Shown one piece after another: positions 1-11,154 of a stretch of 64,000 nt of DNA. The translations under genes and the position numbers were made by a program. The notes under the pieces are model-generated. The model saw only the letters and a program-made list of their open reading frames with translations. It did not search any database and was not told where the DNA came from. This DNA comes from Dromiciops gliroides (Eukaryota; Chordata; Mammalia; Microbiotheria; Microbiotheriidae): contig NC_057861.1 in NCBI RefSeq assembly GCF_019393635.1, positions 154,025,544-154,089,543 of the forward strand, written 5' to 3'. How positions within the stretch are numbered: position 1 is the first letter of the stretch; every line of letters starts with the position of its first letter.

Positions 1-770
1 AAAGGTAGGTTAGAGCTAAATTGGTTGAGTTTTAAAAGCCAGGATGAGGAATTTATATTTTATTCTATAGGCAATAGGGAACCTATGGCAGCTAGGTGGC
101 ATGGTGAATAAAGAGCTGGGTCTGGAGTCAGGAAGACTCATTTTCCCAAGTTCAAGTTTAGCCTTAGACACGTTCTAGTTGTGTGACCTTGGGCAAGTCA
201 CTTAACCTTATTTGCCTCAGTTTCCTCATCTGTAAAATGAGCTGGAGAAGGAAATGGCAAACCACTCCAGTATCTTTGCAAAGACAACCTCCAAATGGGG
301 TCACAAAGAGTTGGATATAAAACAGCTGAAACAACTGAACAACAAATAGGGAACCACTGAAGTTTTTTAAGCATGGCGCTAGCATGGTCAGACCTGTGAT
401 TTAAGGATTTTATTTGGCAGTTGTGATTTGAGAAGGGAGTGATTAGAAGCAGGAAGGCTAATTGAGAAGCTCTCTCACCATGAAAAATAACAAGATGGTG
501 AGGGCTTGAACTAGGATAGTGGCTGGGCCAGTGAAGAGAAGGGGACAGATGGGAGATATGCTGGGGGGAAAGAAGAGGCATTACTTGTTGACTCATTGAC
601 AATAGGGACTGACAATGGAGAGGAAAGGGCCAAGGATGATTCTAAGGTTGCAAACCCAGGTAACTGGGAGAATGGGGCTGCCCTCAACAAAATATGAAGG
701 TTTGGAGGATTGGCATTTTTAGGAGGAAAATAAGGAATTACATTATGGCAGTTCATATCTGAAAACTCAC
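1..770 (-). repeat. L2 LINE fragment (antisense), split by a SINE at 84-344
   Basis: The plus strand reads as the reverse complement of L2 ORF2/3' end (for example 'ggcaatagggaacc', 'ccaaggatgattctaaggtt'). It covers 1-83 and 345 to about 720. A younger SINE interrupts it. Confidence 0.7.
84..344 (+). repeat. Mar1-type CORE-SINE with RTE-like 3' tail
   Basis: A tRNA-like head ('ggcagctaggtggcatggtg'), MIR-like core and 3' end 'ggggtcacaaagagttgga' followed by 'acaactgaacaacaaa' are seen. An 11-bp TSD 'aatagggaacc' flanks it at 73-83 and 345-355. It is inserted in an L2. Confidence 0.85.
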
Positions 771-894
771 CACTGCTACAGCATCACTTTCCAGAACTTC
801 TGGCATGTCCAGGACAACATAATAAGCCACATTAGTCAGCAAATAAATGATGGTGACAATGGGCATGGATGCAGCAATGGCCAATGGTAGGTTC
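771..894 (-). CDS. y+LAT-like SLC7 transporter, coding exon 4 (TM7 region); gene continues off the left edge
   Basis: The exon is 124 bp: one base completing Arg, then 41 codons reading [20 protein letters not shown] and [20 protein letters not shown] and V. It closely matches human SLC7A7/A6 (NLPLAIGISMPIVT.IYILTNVAYYTVL). The acceptor is 'cttcttag' and the donor GTGAGT, in phase 0. The rest of the transporter (about 210 residues, TM8-12 and C-terminus) must lie at lower coordinates outside the window. Confidence 0.92.
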
Positions 895-1179
895 CTAAGA
901 AGGAGAATGTAAAGGACACAGTAGTTGTAATTATTTTTTAACTAATAAAAATGTTTGATCAACACTTAAGTGTCTACTATATTTACGGTACTGTGGGAGA
1001 TACAGAGATAAGAATTTAAGGAGCTCTCAATCCAGTAGAGAGACTAAGACATAAATACAAATAACTCCAGTGAAATCAGAATGTGACAAATCAATAAGAA
1101 ATGTAGAAATAAAACACGGTATGTTTAGACAAGGGAGAGAACTCTATCTCCTCGGCAGCTCAAGGAAAGCTTCATGAAG

Positions 1180-1325
1180 AAAAAATAGTTTATTTATTTA
1201 TTTAAAGTTTTGAGTTCCAAATTCTATCCCTCTCTCATTCCCTCCTTCCCCACCCTTCCCCCTCTTTGAGATGGTAAGCAATCAGATATAGGTTATACAT
1301 GTGCATTTTATTTATTTATTTAAAG
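1180..1325. repeat. Duplicated 'tttatttatttaaagttttgagt' motif around a pyrimidine-rich stretch
   Basis: The block 'tttatttatttaaagttttg' occurs at about 1191-1212 and again at about 1308-1330, enclosing ~100 bp of C/T-rich sequence. It looks like the TSD of an old insertion, with the repeat continuing into 'agtagaaagaatag'. The class of the inserted segment is not recognised. Confidence 0.4.
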
Positions 1326-1434
1326 TTTTGAGTAGAAAGAATAGTCTAACTGAGCCTTGAAGGATGGGTAAGGTTTTAGCAGGCAGCTATGAAAATGTGG
1401 GGCATATTTGGTTGATGAAGAATAAATTAGTTTA

Positions 1435-1590
1435 GGGGAAGCTAGGTGGCGCAGTGGATAGAGCACCGGCCCTGAAGTCAGGAGTACCTGAGTTCAAATC
1501 TGGCCTCAGACACTTAACACACACTTACTAGCTGTGTGACCTGGGGCAAGTCACTTAACCCCAATTGCCTCACTAAAATTAAAAAAAAAA
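1435..1590 (+). repeat. WSINE1-like SINE, subfamily A
   Basis: Full-length copy ending 'ccccaattgcctcact' plus an A-rich tail. The TSD 'agaataaattagttta' lies at 1419-1434 and 1591-1606. Confidence 0.92.
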
Positions 1591-1639
1591 AGAATAAATT
1601 AGTTTAATTGTAGCAGAGGGAATGAGGGTGTTGGGTGTA

Positions 1640-1796
1640 GGGAGAGAGCTAAGATTTAAGTTAAAATCATATTGTTGAAGTCCAGTAGAGTTGGGCTAAG
1701 GAGTTTGGACTTTTTCAGTAGGTAATAAGAATACATTCAAGGTTTATCAAAAGTGGTAAGACTTATCAAGACTATGAATTTAGGAGATTAGTGTCA
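1640..1796 (-). repeat. L2 fragment (antisense)
   Basis: 'gggctaaggagtttggactt' and the following lines match the reverse complement of L2 near its 3' third. Confidence 0.5.
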
Positions 1797-1804
1797 TCTA
1801 TAGC

Positions 1805-1988
1805 CTACTTCTTAAATTATGGTTTGCAAACCCATGAGGGGGTTGCTGAACTGAAAGTGGGGTAGTGAAAAATTTGGCAACAGTAAAAGGTTATGTACAC
1901 CTATTTTATATACCTATATACTCAGGGTTGCATAACAATTTCTTGGGCAAAAAGGGGTCATGAATAGAAATAGTTTAAGAAGCCCTGG
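1805..1988. mobile_element. hAT-type non-autonomous DNA transposon, copy 1
   Basis: This is a 184-bp element with imperfect terminal inverted repeats (start '..acttcttaaa', end 'tttaagaagccctgg'). A perfect 8-bp TSD 'tctatagc' lies at 1797-1804 and 1989-1996, the length expected of hAT transposition. Two relatives are at 4700-4886 and 59145-59314. No transposase is encoded. Confidence 0.85.
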
Positions 1989-2159
1989 TCTATAGCATGG
2001 ATGAGAAGGGGGTGGGGAAACTGAAGATGAATAAATCAATTTCTTCATCTGTAAAGTGGTGATAATAATACCTGCACTTCCCATCTTATAGGGTGATTAT
2101 GCAGAAAATATGTAAACTGTAGAACATTATAGGAATGTAAGAGATTTTTGTTATCTTCA

Positions 2160-2450
2160 GTCAGTTAGAAAACGATTGCAATATTCCAGCTAAGAAGAGA
2201 GACAGTGAAGGTCTGAATTAGGCTGGGGGCAGATTTGAGAGATATTGAGAAGATAAAATTGAGAGGACTTGGTACCTGATTAGATGTCAAGGGTGAGAGA
2301 AAAGGGCTGAGAGTCAAAGAAAACTTAGAGGTTATGAGTGTGAGTGACTTGAAAAATGGGGGTACCATTGAAAAACCTCAGAAAGTCAGGAAGAGGGACA
2401 GGTTTCAGGAGAAACTGATGTGCTCAATTTTAGAAATAAGATTGAAGTAG
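2160..2450 (-). repeat. L2 fragment (antisense)
   Basis: Reverse complement of L2 ORF2 region: 'gcaatattccagctaagaag', 'gaaaaatgggggtaccatt'. Confidence 0.6.
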
Positions 2451-2620
2451 AATAAGCAGATATATTATGAAAGGGAATGTGGTTTTTTTATTTTAACCTT
2501 AAAGTAGTAGCCTATTTAATAATATTTGTTTTCCTTTTAATCCAATAGAGAAGCAGCTTGGAGTAGTATATTTTATCCATTGGACCACTCTGGGCTTTGT
2601 TTGGGGAGCTTTTGCTTTAT

Positions 2621-2781
2621 CTTTTTTTTTGTGTGTGCGTGTGTGGGGGGACAATGAGGGTTAAGTGACTAGCCCAGAGTCACACAGCTAGTAAGTGTCA
2701 AGTGTCTGAGGTCAAATTTGAACTCAGGTCCTCCTGAATCCAGGGCCAGTGCTTTATCCACTGCGCCACCTAGCTGTCTCT
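2621..2781 (-). repeat. WSINE1-like SINE, subfamily B
   Basis: Antisense copy, poly(T) first, ending 'cgccacctagctg'. TSD 'gcttttgctttat' at 2608-2620 and 2782-2794. Confidence 0.92.
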
Positions 2782-3496
2782 GCTTTTGCTTTATATCACT
2801 CTCCACCTCACTTCCTGGCCATCTCTATGCCAGAATTCTCCTGATAAGTATTTTTTTCCCCTTTTTACAATAAGATAAAGTCCCAGCAATGGAAATGTTG
2901 GGTTAGTATTAGTTTTGTGATCCTTGTTGTATACTATCACATTTCTCTCTAAAAAGTTTATTTTGACTAATCCCAACAATCATGTGATAGAGTTTTTGTT
3001 TCCTTCAAGACACACTAACATTGACTTTGATAAATTTGTTTTGCTACTTTTTTTCTAATTTAATAAGCATAAAGTGGTAGCTTTATGTTGTCTTAAGTAT
3101 ATTTCTCTGAGTAATTGGGATTAAAACAAATATTCTTGTGGTTATTAATAATTTGTAATTCCTCAATTCAATTTAATAAACTAATTGATTAATTACCAAT
3201 GGGTAGCCCAACCACTAGGACCAGCACCACTATCGAAGATCTTCTATTCTTTGTCCAGCCTGTCAATGTATAACCTTTTCACAAATACTATCCCCAGAAG
3301 CAATTTCTCCTCTGACCTAACTTAATTGTCCCATTTTCCTGTTCTTGCCATGTGCTGGATGCCTTCTTGAATCTGGATGCTGAACCTCCCTCTACTCTCA
3401 TTTTCTGCTAAGAGTATCTTAGAACCCCACTCTATTTTGATGATTGGATCCACTATCTTGTTGGCCCAGCCAATGCTTTTCAAGATCCTCCAGGTC

Positions 3497-4185
3497 TCTG
3501 CATCCCAAAGAGATCAAAGAAAAGGGAAAAGGAACCACATGTGCAAAAATATTTATAGCAGCTTTCTTTGTAGTGACAAACAATTGTAAATCAAAGGAAT
3601 GCCCATAAATTGGGGAATGGCTGAACAAGTTGTGATATATGAATGTAATGGAATACTATTATGCTATAAGAAATAACGAGCAGGTGGACTTCAGAAAAAC
3701 CTGGAAAGACTTAAATGGACTGATGCTGAGTGAAGTAAGCCGAACCAGGAGAACCCTGTACACAGTAACAGAGACATTGTATGATGATCAACCATGATAG
3801 ACTTGGCTCTTCTCAGCAATACAATGATCCAAGACAATTCCAAAGAACTCATGATGGAAAATGTTCTCCACATCCAGAAAAAAACAACAACTGTGGATTC
3901 TGAATGTAGATTGAACCATATGGTTTCTACTTTTTGGCGGTTTTTCTTTTCTTTCTTTTTGAGCTTTTTTCCTTTTGTTCTGATTCTTCTTTCACAACAT
4001 GATTAATGCAGAAATGTGTTTAATGTGATTATACATATATAACCTATTTCAGATTGCTTGCTGTCTTGGGGAGGGGGTAGAGAAGGGAAGGAGGGAGAAA
4101 AAATTTGGAACTAACTTATGAAAACAAATATTGAAAATTATCTTTACATGTAACTGGAAAATAACAAAATACTTTTATGATTAAA
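3497..4185 (+). repeat. L1 LINE 3' end, 5'-truncated insertion
   Basis: Carries the end of L1 ORF2 ('ataaattggggaatggctga', 'atggaatactattatgctat') and the G-rich 3' UTR ('gaggaggg..gggaagg'), ending in an A-rich tail. A TSD close to 'aagatcctccaggtc' flanks it at 3482-3496 and 4186-4200. Confidence 0.85.
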
Positions 4186-4199
4186 AAAAGATGCTCCAG

Positions 4200-4380
4200 G
4201 TCCTTGCCAGTTGTCCAGCTTTGCCTACAAGAAGCCAGGTACCAAGCAGCCTTTTGAGCTGCCATTTACTGAACCCTCATTTATGTTACCTTCCCAAATT
4301 AGATTGTGAGTTCTTTGAGAACAAAGTTTGTCTCATTTTTCTATTTGCATTCCAAGTACTTGAGAGGCAGTATGGTGGTG
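4200..4380 (+). repeat. L2 3'-end fragment
   Basis: 'agattgtgagttctttgaga' followed by 'caaagtttgtctc' matches the L2 3' end. It is interrupted just upstream by the L1 insertion. Confidence 0.5.
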
Positions 4381-4389
4381 TAATGCCTA

Positions 4390-4595
4390 AGTCTACATGC
4401 CACTAGAACAGCATTAAGTGCAGTTCCAACCAGATTAAAGTGTAATTGGGAAATATTTAACAAAACAAATAAAATATAATAAAATACAGATAATAGCAAT
4501 TTAGATAATAAATTAGTATATGCCCCATAGGAATCCTCATCGCATGCAGTTTAGTGACCCCTGTTTCTATTTGAGTTTGACACCACAGATGTAGC
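4390..4595 (-). mobile_element. hAT-like element, family 2, antisense copy
   Basis: The reverse complement begins 'ggtgtcaaactcaaatagaa', the same start as the element at 59323-59518. No TSD is recognisable. Confidence 0.5.
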
Positions 4596-4699
4596 TAATA
4601 GACAACCAGTCCAAGAGCCTAGGTTTCTATTCTGACCATTCTCACACACACTGGCTGTGCAACCCTGGGCAAGTCACTTACACTCTTGCTACGCTAGGC

Positions 4700-4886
4700 T
4701 CTAGCTTCTTAAACTGTGGGTTTCAGTCCCATATGGGGGGTCACATAACTGAATGTAAGGGTCATTAAAAATATGGCAACAGCAAAATGTTATGTAGACC
4801 TATTTTATATACCTATAAACCTGGGGTTCCATAAAAATTTCTCAGGTGAAAAGGGTCCATGAGTGGAAAAAGTTTGAGAAGCCCTC
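4700..4886. mobile_element. hAT-type non-autonomous DNA transposon, copy 2
   Basis: Same family as 1805-1988: 'cttcttaaactg' at the left, 'agtttgagaagccct' at the right, ~187 bp. A diverged 8-bp TSD (cgctaggc / ttataggc) is at 4692-4699 and 4887-4894. Confidence 0.75.
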
Positions 4887-4894
4887 TTATAGGC

Positions 4895-5230
4895 AATTCT
4901 CTAAGACTGTAAGTTGTATAAAAGGTTCCAATCTGCTTTCATAGAAGGAGTTTCTTCTCCTTGCAGCTCCCTATATTGATGAAATCACAGGTCTAGTCCC
5001 TATTCCTTGCCCCCAATGCTTAGCCTTGGTAAGGACTTATTAAATGTGTTTCCATTCCATTTTACCTACTATGGACCAGGCACTGGATATGTAAAGGTAG
5101 AAATGAAACATTCCCTGCCCTCAATGATATTACATTCTAATAGAATAAAATTTCTAGTACTAGAATTTTCCTCCTTTAAAAGCTGTTCAGATTTTTTGTT
5201 CAAATCTCCATTGCACAGTGTACATGGATG
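4895..5230. other. No gene seen; MIR/L2-like traces
   Basis: Intron 3 of the y+LAT-like gene. I see only faint L2-like text ('accaggcactggatatgtaa') and no conserved exon. Confidence 0.4.
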
Positions 5231-5239
5231 AGTTATCCA

Positions 5240-5830
5240 CTCTTATGGATGTATTCTTTCCTTACAAATTCTAGATGTTAGATCTTCATCTTGTACATTT
5301 ATTTATTTATTTTCATCTTGTGTATTTATTGCATATTTCCCCACAATCTATTTTAGGTATTTTTTCCTTGAATAATATTCTTTTATCTTTATGTCATCTA
5401 CCCTACTGATTTTTATCCATAATAATATGTACTTGTCTATAACTGAAACAAATATATCATTCCTTTTTCTTTGAGGTTTTAGATAATTTTTTAATATTTA
5501 GAGCATGTATTCAATTATAATTTATTGTTTAGGAGTGGCATGGATTAAAACTTATTTTTTGCCATTTCTCTAGTCAATGTAGCCAATAATTTTTATTTAA
5601 TTGATTCCAGTTCTTGGTAATTTTCAGATAGGGGTTTATCAACTCATATATGCCAAATTCTGCTTCTGAGTTTTCTATTCTATTCCATTTATTTATTTTT
5701 CTAATACTATTCAGGTTTTATAGAAGCAGTTGCTGATTGATATTACAACTCTTTTCTATTTTTGTCTTCATATTTTGCCCATTTTGGTTGGTATTATTGA
5801 CATTTTTACTATATTTCTTTGATCCAGCCA
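5240..5830 (-). repeat. Probable antisense L1 fragment, AT-rich
   Basis: T-rich text with 'ttctattctattccatttat' and similar phrases resembles antisense L1 ORF2. Identification is by texture and a few phrases only. Confidence 0.35.
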
Positions 5831-5922
5831 CAGAGCCATAACTAGGAATTCTATAACAAGGTTCTGTACTGACTGAGATGACTCTGAAGGAGGAGAGATG
5901 GCTGCTGAATAATGGTGACAGA

Positions 5923-5995
5923 GGAGAGAGAAGGTTATCAGATCTTCCTGCTATATGTCAGGGGGTGCTTGAGAAAGAAGAACAGGTCTTGAAGA
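5923..5995 (+). repeat. Left arm of a perfect 73-bp inverted repeat
   Basis: Identical, in reverse complement, to 9470-9542. Flanking sequence differs apart from a few bases. The family is not recognised. Confidence 0.9.
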
Positions 5996-6744
5996 TTCTA
6001 AGAGCTGTGGTGTTTAGTGGACAAGGGTAGGTTTCAATCAGCATTAAAAGATGGAAAAAATATGACAGGAAGGCATATAGCATGAAGAAGACTTTGGTAA
6101 TACATCAGAGTAGAAAGGGAAAGATTATAGAGCCTGAAGAAAGTTAGAGGAAAGCAGGATGACAGTAGTTAGATGTCTCTCCAAACACATTTATCCTGCA
6201 CTAATTCTTCATGTCTTGTGTGGCATGAGTTTTCAGGTCAGGCATCCTATCAGGGATAGTCCATGTGTGTGGGAAGATGGGCCCCATCATGGGTAAGGGA
6301 TGCTAGGGAATAGCATCCAGATGCCCAAGGAGGGAAAGAACCAATCAGATGGCTAGTGCTCTTGAAAAGAAGAGGAATTTGGAAGGAAAAAAGGGGACAA
6401 GTAGAACCCAAAAGAGAAGATGCCAATGTTGGCATCTGGGGGAAATCCCTGGTCACCCTGTATTATTTCTGACTCTGCCTACTTATGAATGCAGGATATT
6501 CCTTTACTTATTCAGGTACTTATTTCTGTTAAAAACATTTTAAAGTAATCTTTGCCATAGATTTCTGATACTGGATACAGTTTATCATTATTATAAACAT
6601 AATATCTAGCAATGAATTTGTTAATAAAATTCTATTACAACCAAACAATTAGGAGTTTCCTTGGATTTTGTTTCATATTATTCTCATAGTAGCTACTTTG
6701 GGGAATTCCACATTTCAATTTTTGTATAATTGTTGGTACAGTAC

Positions 6745-6889
6745 CTTTCAGGATTCTTCATTTCCTCAGTGATAAAATTCAGTGTATCCCATCCAGTGTA
6801 GGAAAAAAGAGCCGAGTAAAGAGCTAGTGCTATAAGTCCTGGGTCATTGGTGGAACCTTCAAATGGACCCTTAAAATTGTCTGTTTCTC
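6745..6889 (-). CDS. y+LAT-like SLC7 transporter, coding exon 3 (loop and TM6)
   Basis: The exon is 145 bp and runs from acceptor 'attatag' to donor GTACTG. Its translation includes [17 protein letters not shown] and [20 protein letters not shown], then EMKNPE. This matches the FEGSS...[27 protein letters not shown] block of y+LAT1/2, which includes the unwound TM6 that lines the substrate site. It joins exon 2 in phase 1 and exon 4 in phase 2 (AG|G = Arg) without interruption. All family-typical residues I can judge are present, so the exon looks under constraint. Confidence 0.93.
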
Positions 6890-6984
6890 CTATAATAATT
6901 TAATAAGTCAGTGTTTTGGCATAAGACAAACTGTTTTCAGCTAATATCTGTGTGAAGCGGAGGTATAAGTAAATAAAGGAAAGA

Positions 6985-7145
6985 CAAATATCTCATTTGG
7001 TCTTCACAAGAACCCTGTGAAATAGGTGCTGCTTTGATTCTTATTTTACAGATGAGGAAACTGAGGCAGACAGTATTTAAGTGACTTACCTGGGGTCATA
7101 TATCTTGGTGCTCAGGTAATCCAGTGAGCTCAGGTTCCATGTTAG
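6985..7145 (-). repeat. MIR SINE (antisense)
   Basis: Carries 'ttacagatgaggaaactgag' and 'gtgacttacctggggtcata', the reverse complement of the MIR core. Confidence 0.8.
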
Positions 7146-7540
7146 GATGAAATATAGAACACGCAACTTATTGAACAGTTAACAAAAGGTGGTTTACAGC
7201 AAAGTGTTACAAGGTATAATGTCTTCAGATATCACAGAGTTAGAGGCACATCAAATCTGTCTGAATGGGAATTTTTATGACTTCAGGTGACTAGAAAGGT
7301 ATGTAAGGGAAGTCCTAGGGATAACTTGGTTGCCTTTAGGGAAAATTGATCTCTAGGAAATAAAGGAGCCCTGGTACATTAACTCTTTCAGGCCATTACA
7401 CTCATAGCCCCATGAAAAGGCAATGAGAGAATTGTATATCTTTGTTTTTATTAATATATTTATGTAAATAGTGGTCTCATATGCAAAAACATATTATATA
7501 TGATTTATACTATATATAATATATGTATATATTTGATTTT

Positions 7541-7682
7541 TTTTGGGTGGGGCTATGGGAGTTAAGTGACTTGCCCAGCGTCACACAGCTAGTAAGTGTC
7601 AAGTGTCTGAGGCTGGATTTGAACTCAGGTCCTCCTGAATCCAGGGCAGGTGCTTTATCCACTGTGCCACCTAGCTACCCCC
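7541..7682 (-). repeat. WSINE1-like SINE, subfamily B
   Basis: Antisense copy with TSD 'tatatatttgatttt' at 7526-7540 and 7683-7697. Confidence 0.92.
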
Positions 7683-7994
7683 TATATATTTGATTTTTAT
7701 AGGTGGTTCAGGAAAGTCAATCAAAGAGGTAAGAAAGAGTTTGTAAGAATACAGTCAAATCATATGCTTTAGCATCTTACTGTGAAGGTTAGGGCAATTC
7801 CCCATATATCCCACAGCAATAGTCCTAATAGCAGAAGTGCAATTATATGATCACAGGACTTCAAGTTGGAAGGGAAATTAGAAATCATCTGTCTAATCCC
7901 CTGATTTTCCAGGTAGATTTCATTTGGAAAGAGGTAGGAGACTAAGGATATGTAATTCGTGTTTTTTATGCCAACATGGAATATGGGGAAATGT

Positions 7995-8345
7995 TTTTCA
8001 ATTGTGGTGCTGGAGAAGACTTTTCAGCATCCCTTGGATAGCAAGGAGATCAAATAAGACAGTATTTAAAGACATTAATTCAGGCTCTTCACTGAAAGGT
8101 TAAATAACTTTGGCCACATAATGAGAAGACAGGACTCAATGGAAAAGACCTTGCTGTTTCAAAAGATTGAAGGCAAAAAGAAAAGGAGATGCTAGAGGAT
8201 GAGATGGATAGACAATGTAATGGAAACAATGGATATGAGCTTGGACAGACTTCAAGAGATAGTGGAGGACAGAAGGGCCTTGCATGCTATAATCCATGGG
8301 GTCATGAAGAGTCAGACACGACTGAACAACTGAACAGCAACAACA
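7995..8345 (+). repeat. RTE (BovB-like) LINE 3' end
   Basis: Matches the RTE/BovB 3' region: 'gtgctggagaagacttt', 'cccttggatagcaaggagat', 'aactttggccacataatgag', then 'ggggtcatgaagagtcagac' and an 'aacaactgaacagcaacaac' terminus. The same terminal sequence is found on the Mar1-type SINEs in this window. Confidence 0.8.
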
Positions 8346-8941
8346 AATATAATAATGTGACCCATCTCCCTCCACTTCTTCTCCTTTCTCCTTAGACCCA
8401 GCCAGAATAATAACTGCATCCATCGGTTCTTTCTCTATTCTGGAATATAGTTCATCTGGGCTTGATGACTTGGATTCATCAGTGGTAGTTTGGTCCTCTT
8501 TACTATTTTCCTACTTGTGTTTCAACTTTGTATTAGCTATGTTAGTCCTATTTTAGTTTACATTCATTCTGTTTGGTAAAACAAAACAAAACAAAACCAA
8601 AACCAAATGAACAATATTGTCTCTTACCATCATCTCATTTACTCAAAGCAATGATTCTGAGCATTTCTTAAATCTTGTTTTTTTTACCTAGTATAGCTCA
8701 AGAATATTTTTATTTTGTCTATGTCATTCTTTGTCAGCCTCAACTCATGGCACAATTCTATTAGGATCATGCTATGCTTTCATGTTTTTCCTCCATACTT
8801 GTCCCTCTGAATCAGGGAACTACAATTGTCTGTTTCATTCTTCTAGAAGCACAGGCTGCATCACAAATAATCAACAGTCACAGAACGATAAGAACAGAAA
8901 CTTAGTGTTTGAAATCACTTTAAAGGCTATCCGACCTTCCA

Positions 8942-9075
8942 TTTTATAGGTGAGGAAACTGAGGCCCAGAGAAGTTAACTGACTTGCCTAGTGCCACATA
9001 GCTACTAAGTGTTTGTAGGAAAACAGACACTTGACTCCAGGCTATCCTGACTTCAAAGCTAGTGTTCTTTCCAGT
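8942..9075 (-). repeat. MIR SINE (antisense)
   Basis: 'gtgaggaaactgaggcccag' and 'aactgacttgcctagtgcca' are the antisense MIR core. Confidence 0.8.
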
Positions 9076-9167
9076 ACAACTTGCAGACAGGCTCCTTAAA
9101 CCCACAGTGTTTGTTTGTTTGTTTACGAGCCTTTTCTAAACTTCTTTTTTTTTTGTCTAAAGATCTT

Positions 9168-9412
9168 TCATCTAGAGACATGTAGGTGGTGCAATGGATA
9201 AAGAGTCAGGTCTGAAGTCAGGAAGACATGAATTTAAATCCAGTCTCAGACACTTACTAGCTGTGTGACCCTAGGCAAGTCACCTCTGCCTCAGTTTTCT
9301 CAACTGTAAAATGGGGCTAACAATAGCACCTACCTTAATTAATATTGTAAAGCACTTAACACAGTTCCTGGCATATGGTAAGAGCTTAATAAATAAATAC
9401 TTGGTCCCTTTC
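9168..9412 (+). repeat. Mar/MIR-type CORE-SINE with MIR-like 3' end
   Basis: A SINE head and core ('cacttactagctgtgtgacc') are followed by a MIR 3' end ('cagttcctggcatatggtaa'). Confidence 0.75.
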
Positions 9413-9469
9413 CCCATCTAAAAGAAATTAGCTTAAACAAATACAGACCTACATATATACATAGACTCT

Positions 9470-9542
9470 TCTTCAAGACCTGTTCTTCTTTCTCAAGCAC
9501 CCCCTGACATATAGCAGGAAGATCTGATAACCTTCTCTCTCC
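9470..9542 (-). repeat. Right arm of the perfect 73-bp inverted repeat
   Basis: Exact reverse complement of 5923-5995. It lies in intron 2 of the y+LAT-like gene; the left arm lies in intron 3. Confidence 0.9.
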
Positions 9543-9599
9543 TTTGTCACAAATGTGAAACTTTTTTTTCAAGCATGACTTCTTTTAAGGCTCTTCAGC

Positions 9600-10980
9600 T
9601 TAAGGGCAGGACTAATTTGCATAGCAAGAAGTTGATTAAATGATTCAACAGACATTCCGTGATCACCTGGGAAATCTTTATATTGTGATCATAAAGCAAT
9701 GAGGAATTATAGATATAACAGGTAGAATAAATCACAACCTCTGATGTAATTGTAAAAACTACAAAATGTTCAAGGCAGGATAATTCATGTAATTTTAGGA
9801 CTGGAAAAAAAAACTTCACACTCTTCATTTTACAAAGGAGAAACATGAAGTCCAAATTTTGGAAGTAACTGACAGGAGGGCATACACAGGTAATGATAGA
9901 ATCAGGCCTAGAACCCAGTTTTCTTGATGCCAGGTCCAGTGATCTTTCTACAATGACCATTTTTATTTCAATGTGTTATTTATACGTTTTATTAATACTC
10001 AGAGCTATAATTGGTGATTTCAACTCCTGTGACAAGAAGAGTCAACTGGGGCAAGCAGTATATTAATTAACTTTGTGATTCGTAGTATGAAAACAATATA
10101 TGGAACAATTAAGACAAATTTGATTGTGTGGGAGAGAAAAGTAGTTATCAAAGTGACTTAAAGGGTAAAATCTCAGCCTTGGAAGGAGCTCTGGAGGTCA
10201 CCTTGTCCAGTCTACAGGATTTGGATGTTATTTTTACTCCGTCAGAGAGGCTTTCCCAAATGTCAGTTCATTGGGAAATGACTGAACAAGTTGTAGTATA
10301 TGGAAAATTTTTAAAAATTGAAAAAAAGAAGAGGCTTTCCAAAAAGGCTCCCTTCCTTAAAGCCTGGGGGAGAGAAGTTGGCTTTGGTATTATTGTTCAC
10401 CTGTCCTGAGGGAGAGTGTAGGTACTAGTGGAGGGAGGGCAGAAGAAAGGGTAAAGGAGGCCCTGAGGAGGGGAATGGGCAGGAATGGGCTAGTTGGTGA
10501 TCTCTTTACAGGCTGAGCAAAGAGAGAGTGAGTGAATAGGCTTCAATCCAAGACTCCACAGAAACCTAGAAGCAAACCCTTCCTTTTTTGCTTCAACACC
10601 TTCCTTTGGCTGAACTCTGCTCCTCTTACCTCCTAATTTGCAGAAGGAGTACTGGTATTACATTTTTATGCCATCTAAATTTTCCACCTTAAGGCAAAGC
10701 TTTGATGGCCTCCTCTAGTTTTGATTCTGTCAATCTTTATAAATGGAGTTTAACATGACTCAAGCTGTATAGAGTTTTTGTGCTTCAAAAGGGAAGGGTG
10801 GTGGTGGCGGTAAGAGAATCAATGCTGTCATTTTAGTTCATTCAATTTGGAGGCTAATAAAACACTCCTAAAGGTCATTATAGTTTATGTAGTGCCTTGA
10901 ATATGGTAGGTAGGTTTTTAATTTTTATTTATTAATTTGGATCTCTGAATCAATTATTCTAGGGTACTCTCAATGAGAAA
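9600..10980. other. Intron 2 stretch with little recognisable content
   Basis: About 1.4 kb without a recognised gene. An L1-like phrase occurs at 10262-10310 ('tcattgggaaatgactgaac'). The rest looks unique or too diverged to name. Confidence 0.4.
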
Positions 10981-11110
10981 CCTCCCTTAAGAATGAATGA
11001 ACTGAGGGGAGGGAGGGAGAAAAATTGGAAATTAGAAATCTTATCTTAACAAATGTTGAAAACTAAAATAAATAAATAAATAGATTTTTTAAAAAAGAAA
11101 AAAAAAAGAA
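10981..11110 (+). repeat. L1 3' tail fragment
   Basis: 'gaggggagggagggagaaaa' followed by 'aaatgttgaaaactaaaata' and an A-rich end, the typical L1 3' terminus here. Confidence 0.65.
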
Positions 11111-11154
11111 TGAATGAACTGGGGTCCTGAATAGCTTCAAGAATAACATGCATA

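Noticed and set aside
1435..1520. tRNA-like promoter sequences at SINE heads
   Set aside because: They are tRNA-derived SINE heads without a full cloverleaf; no functional tRNA gene was found.
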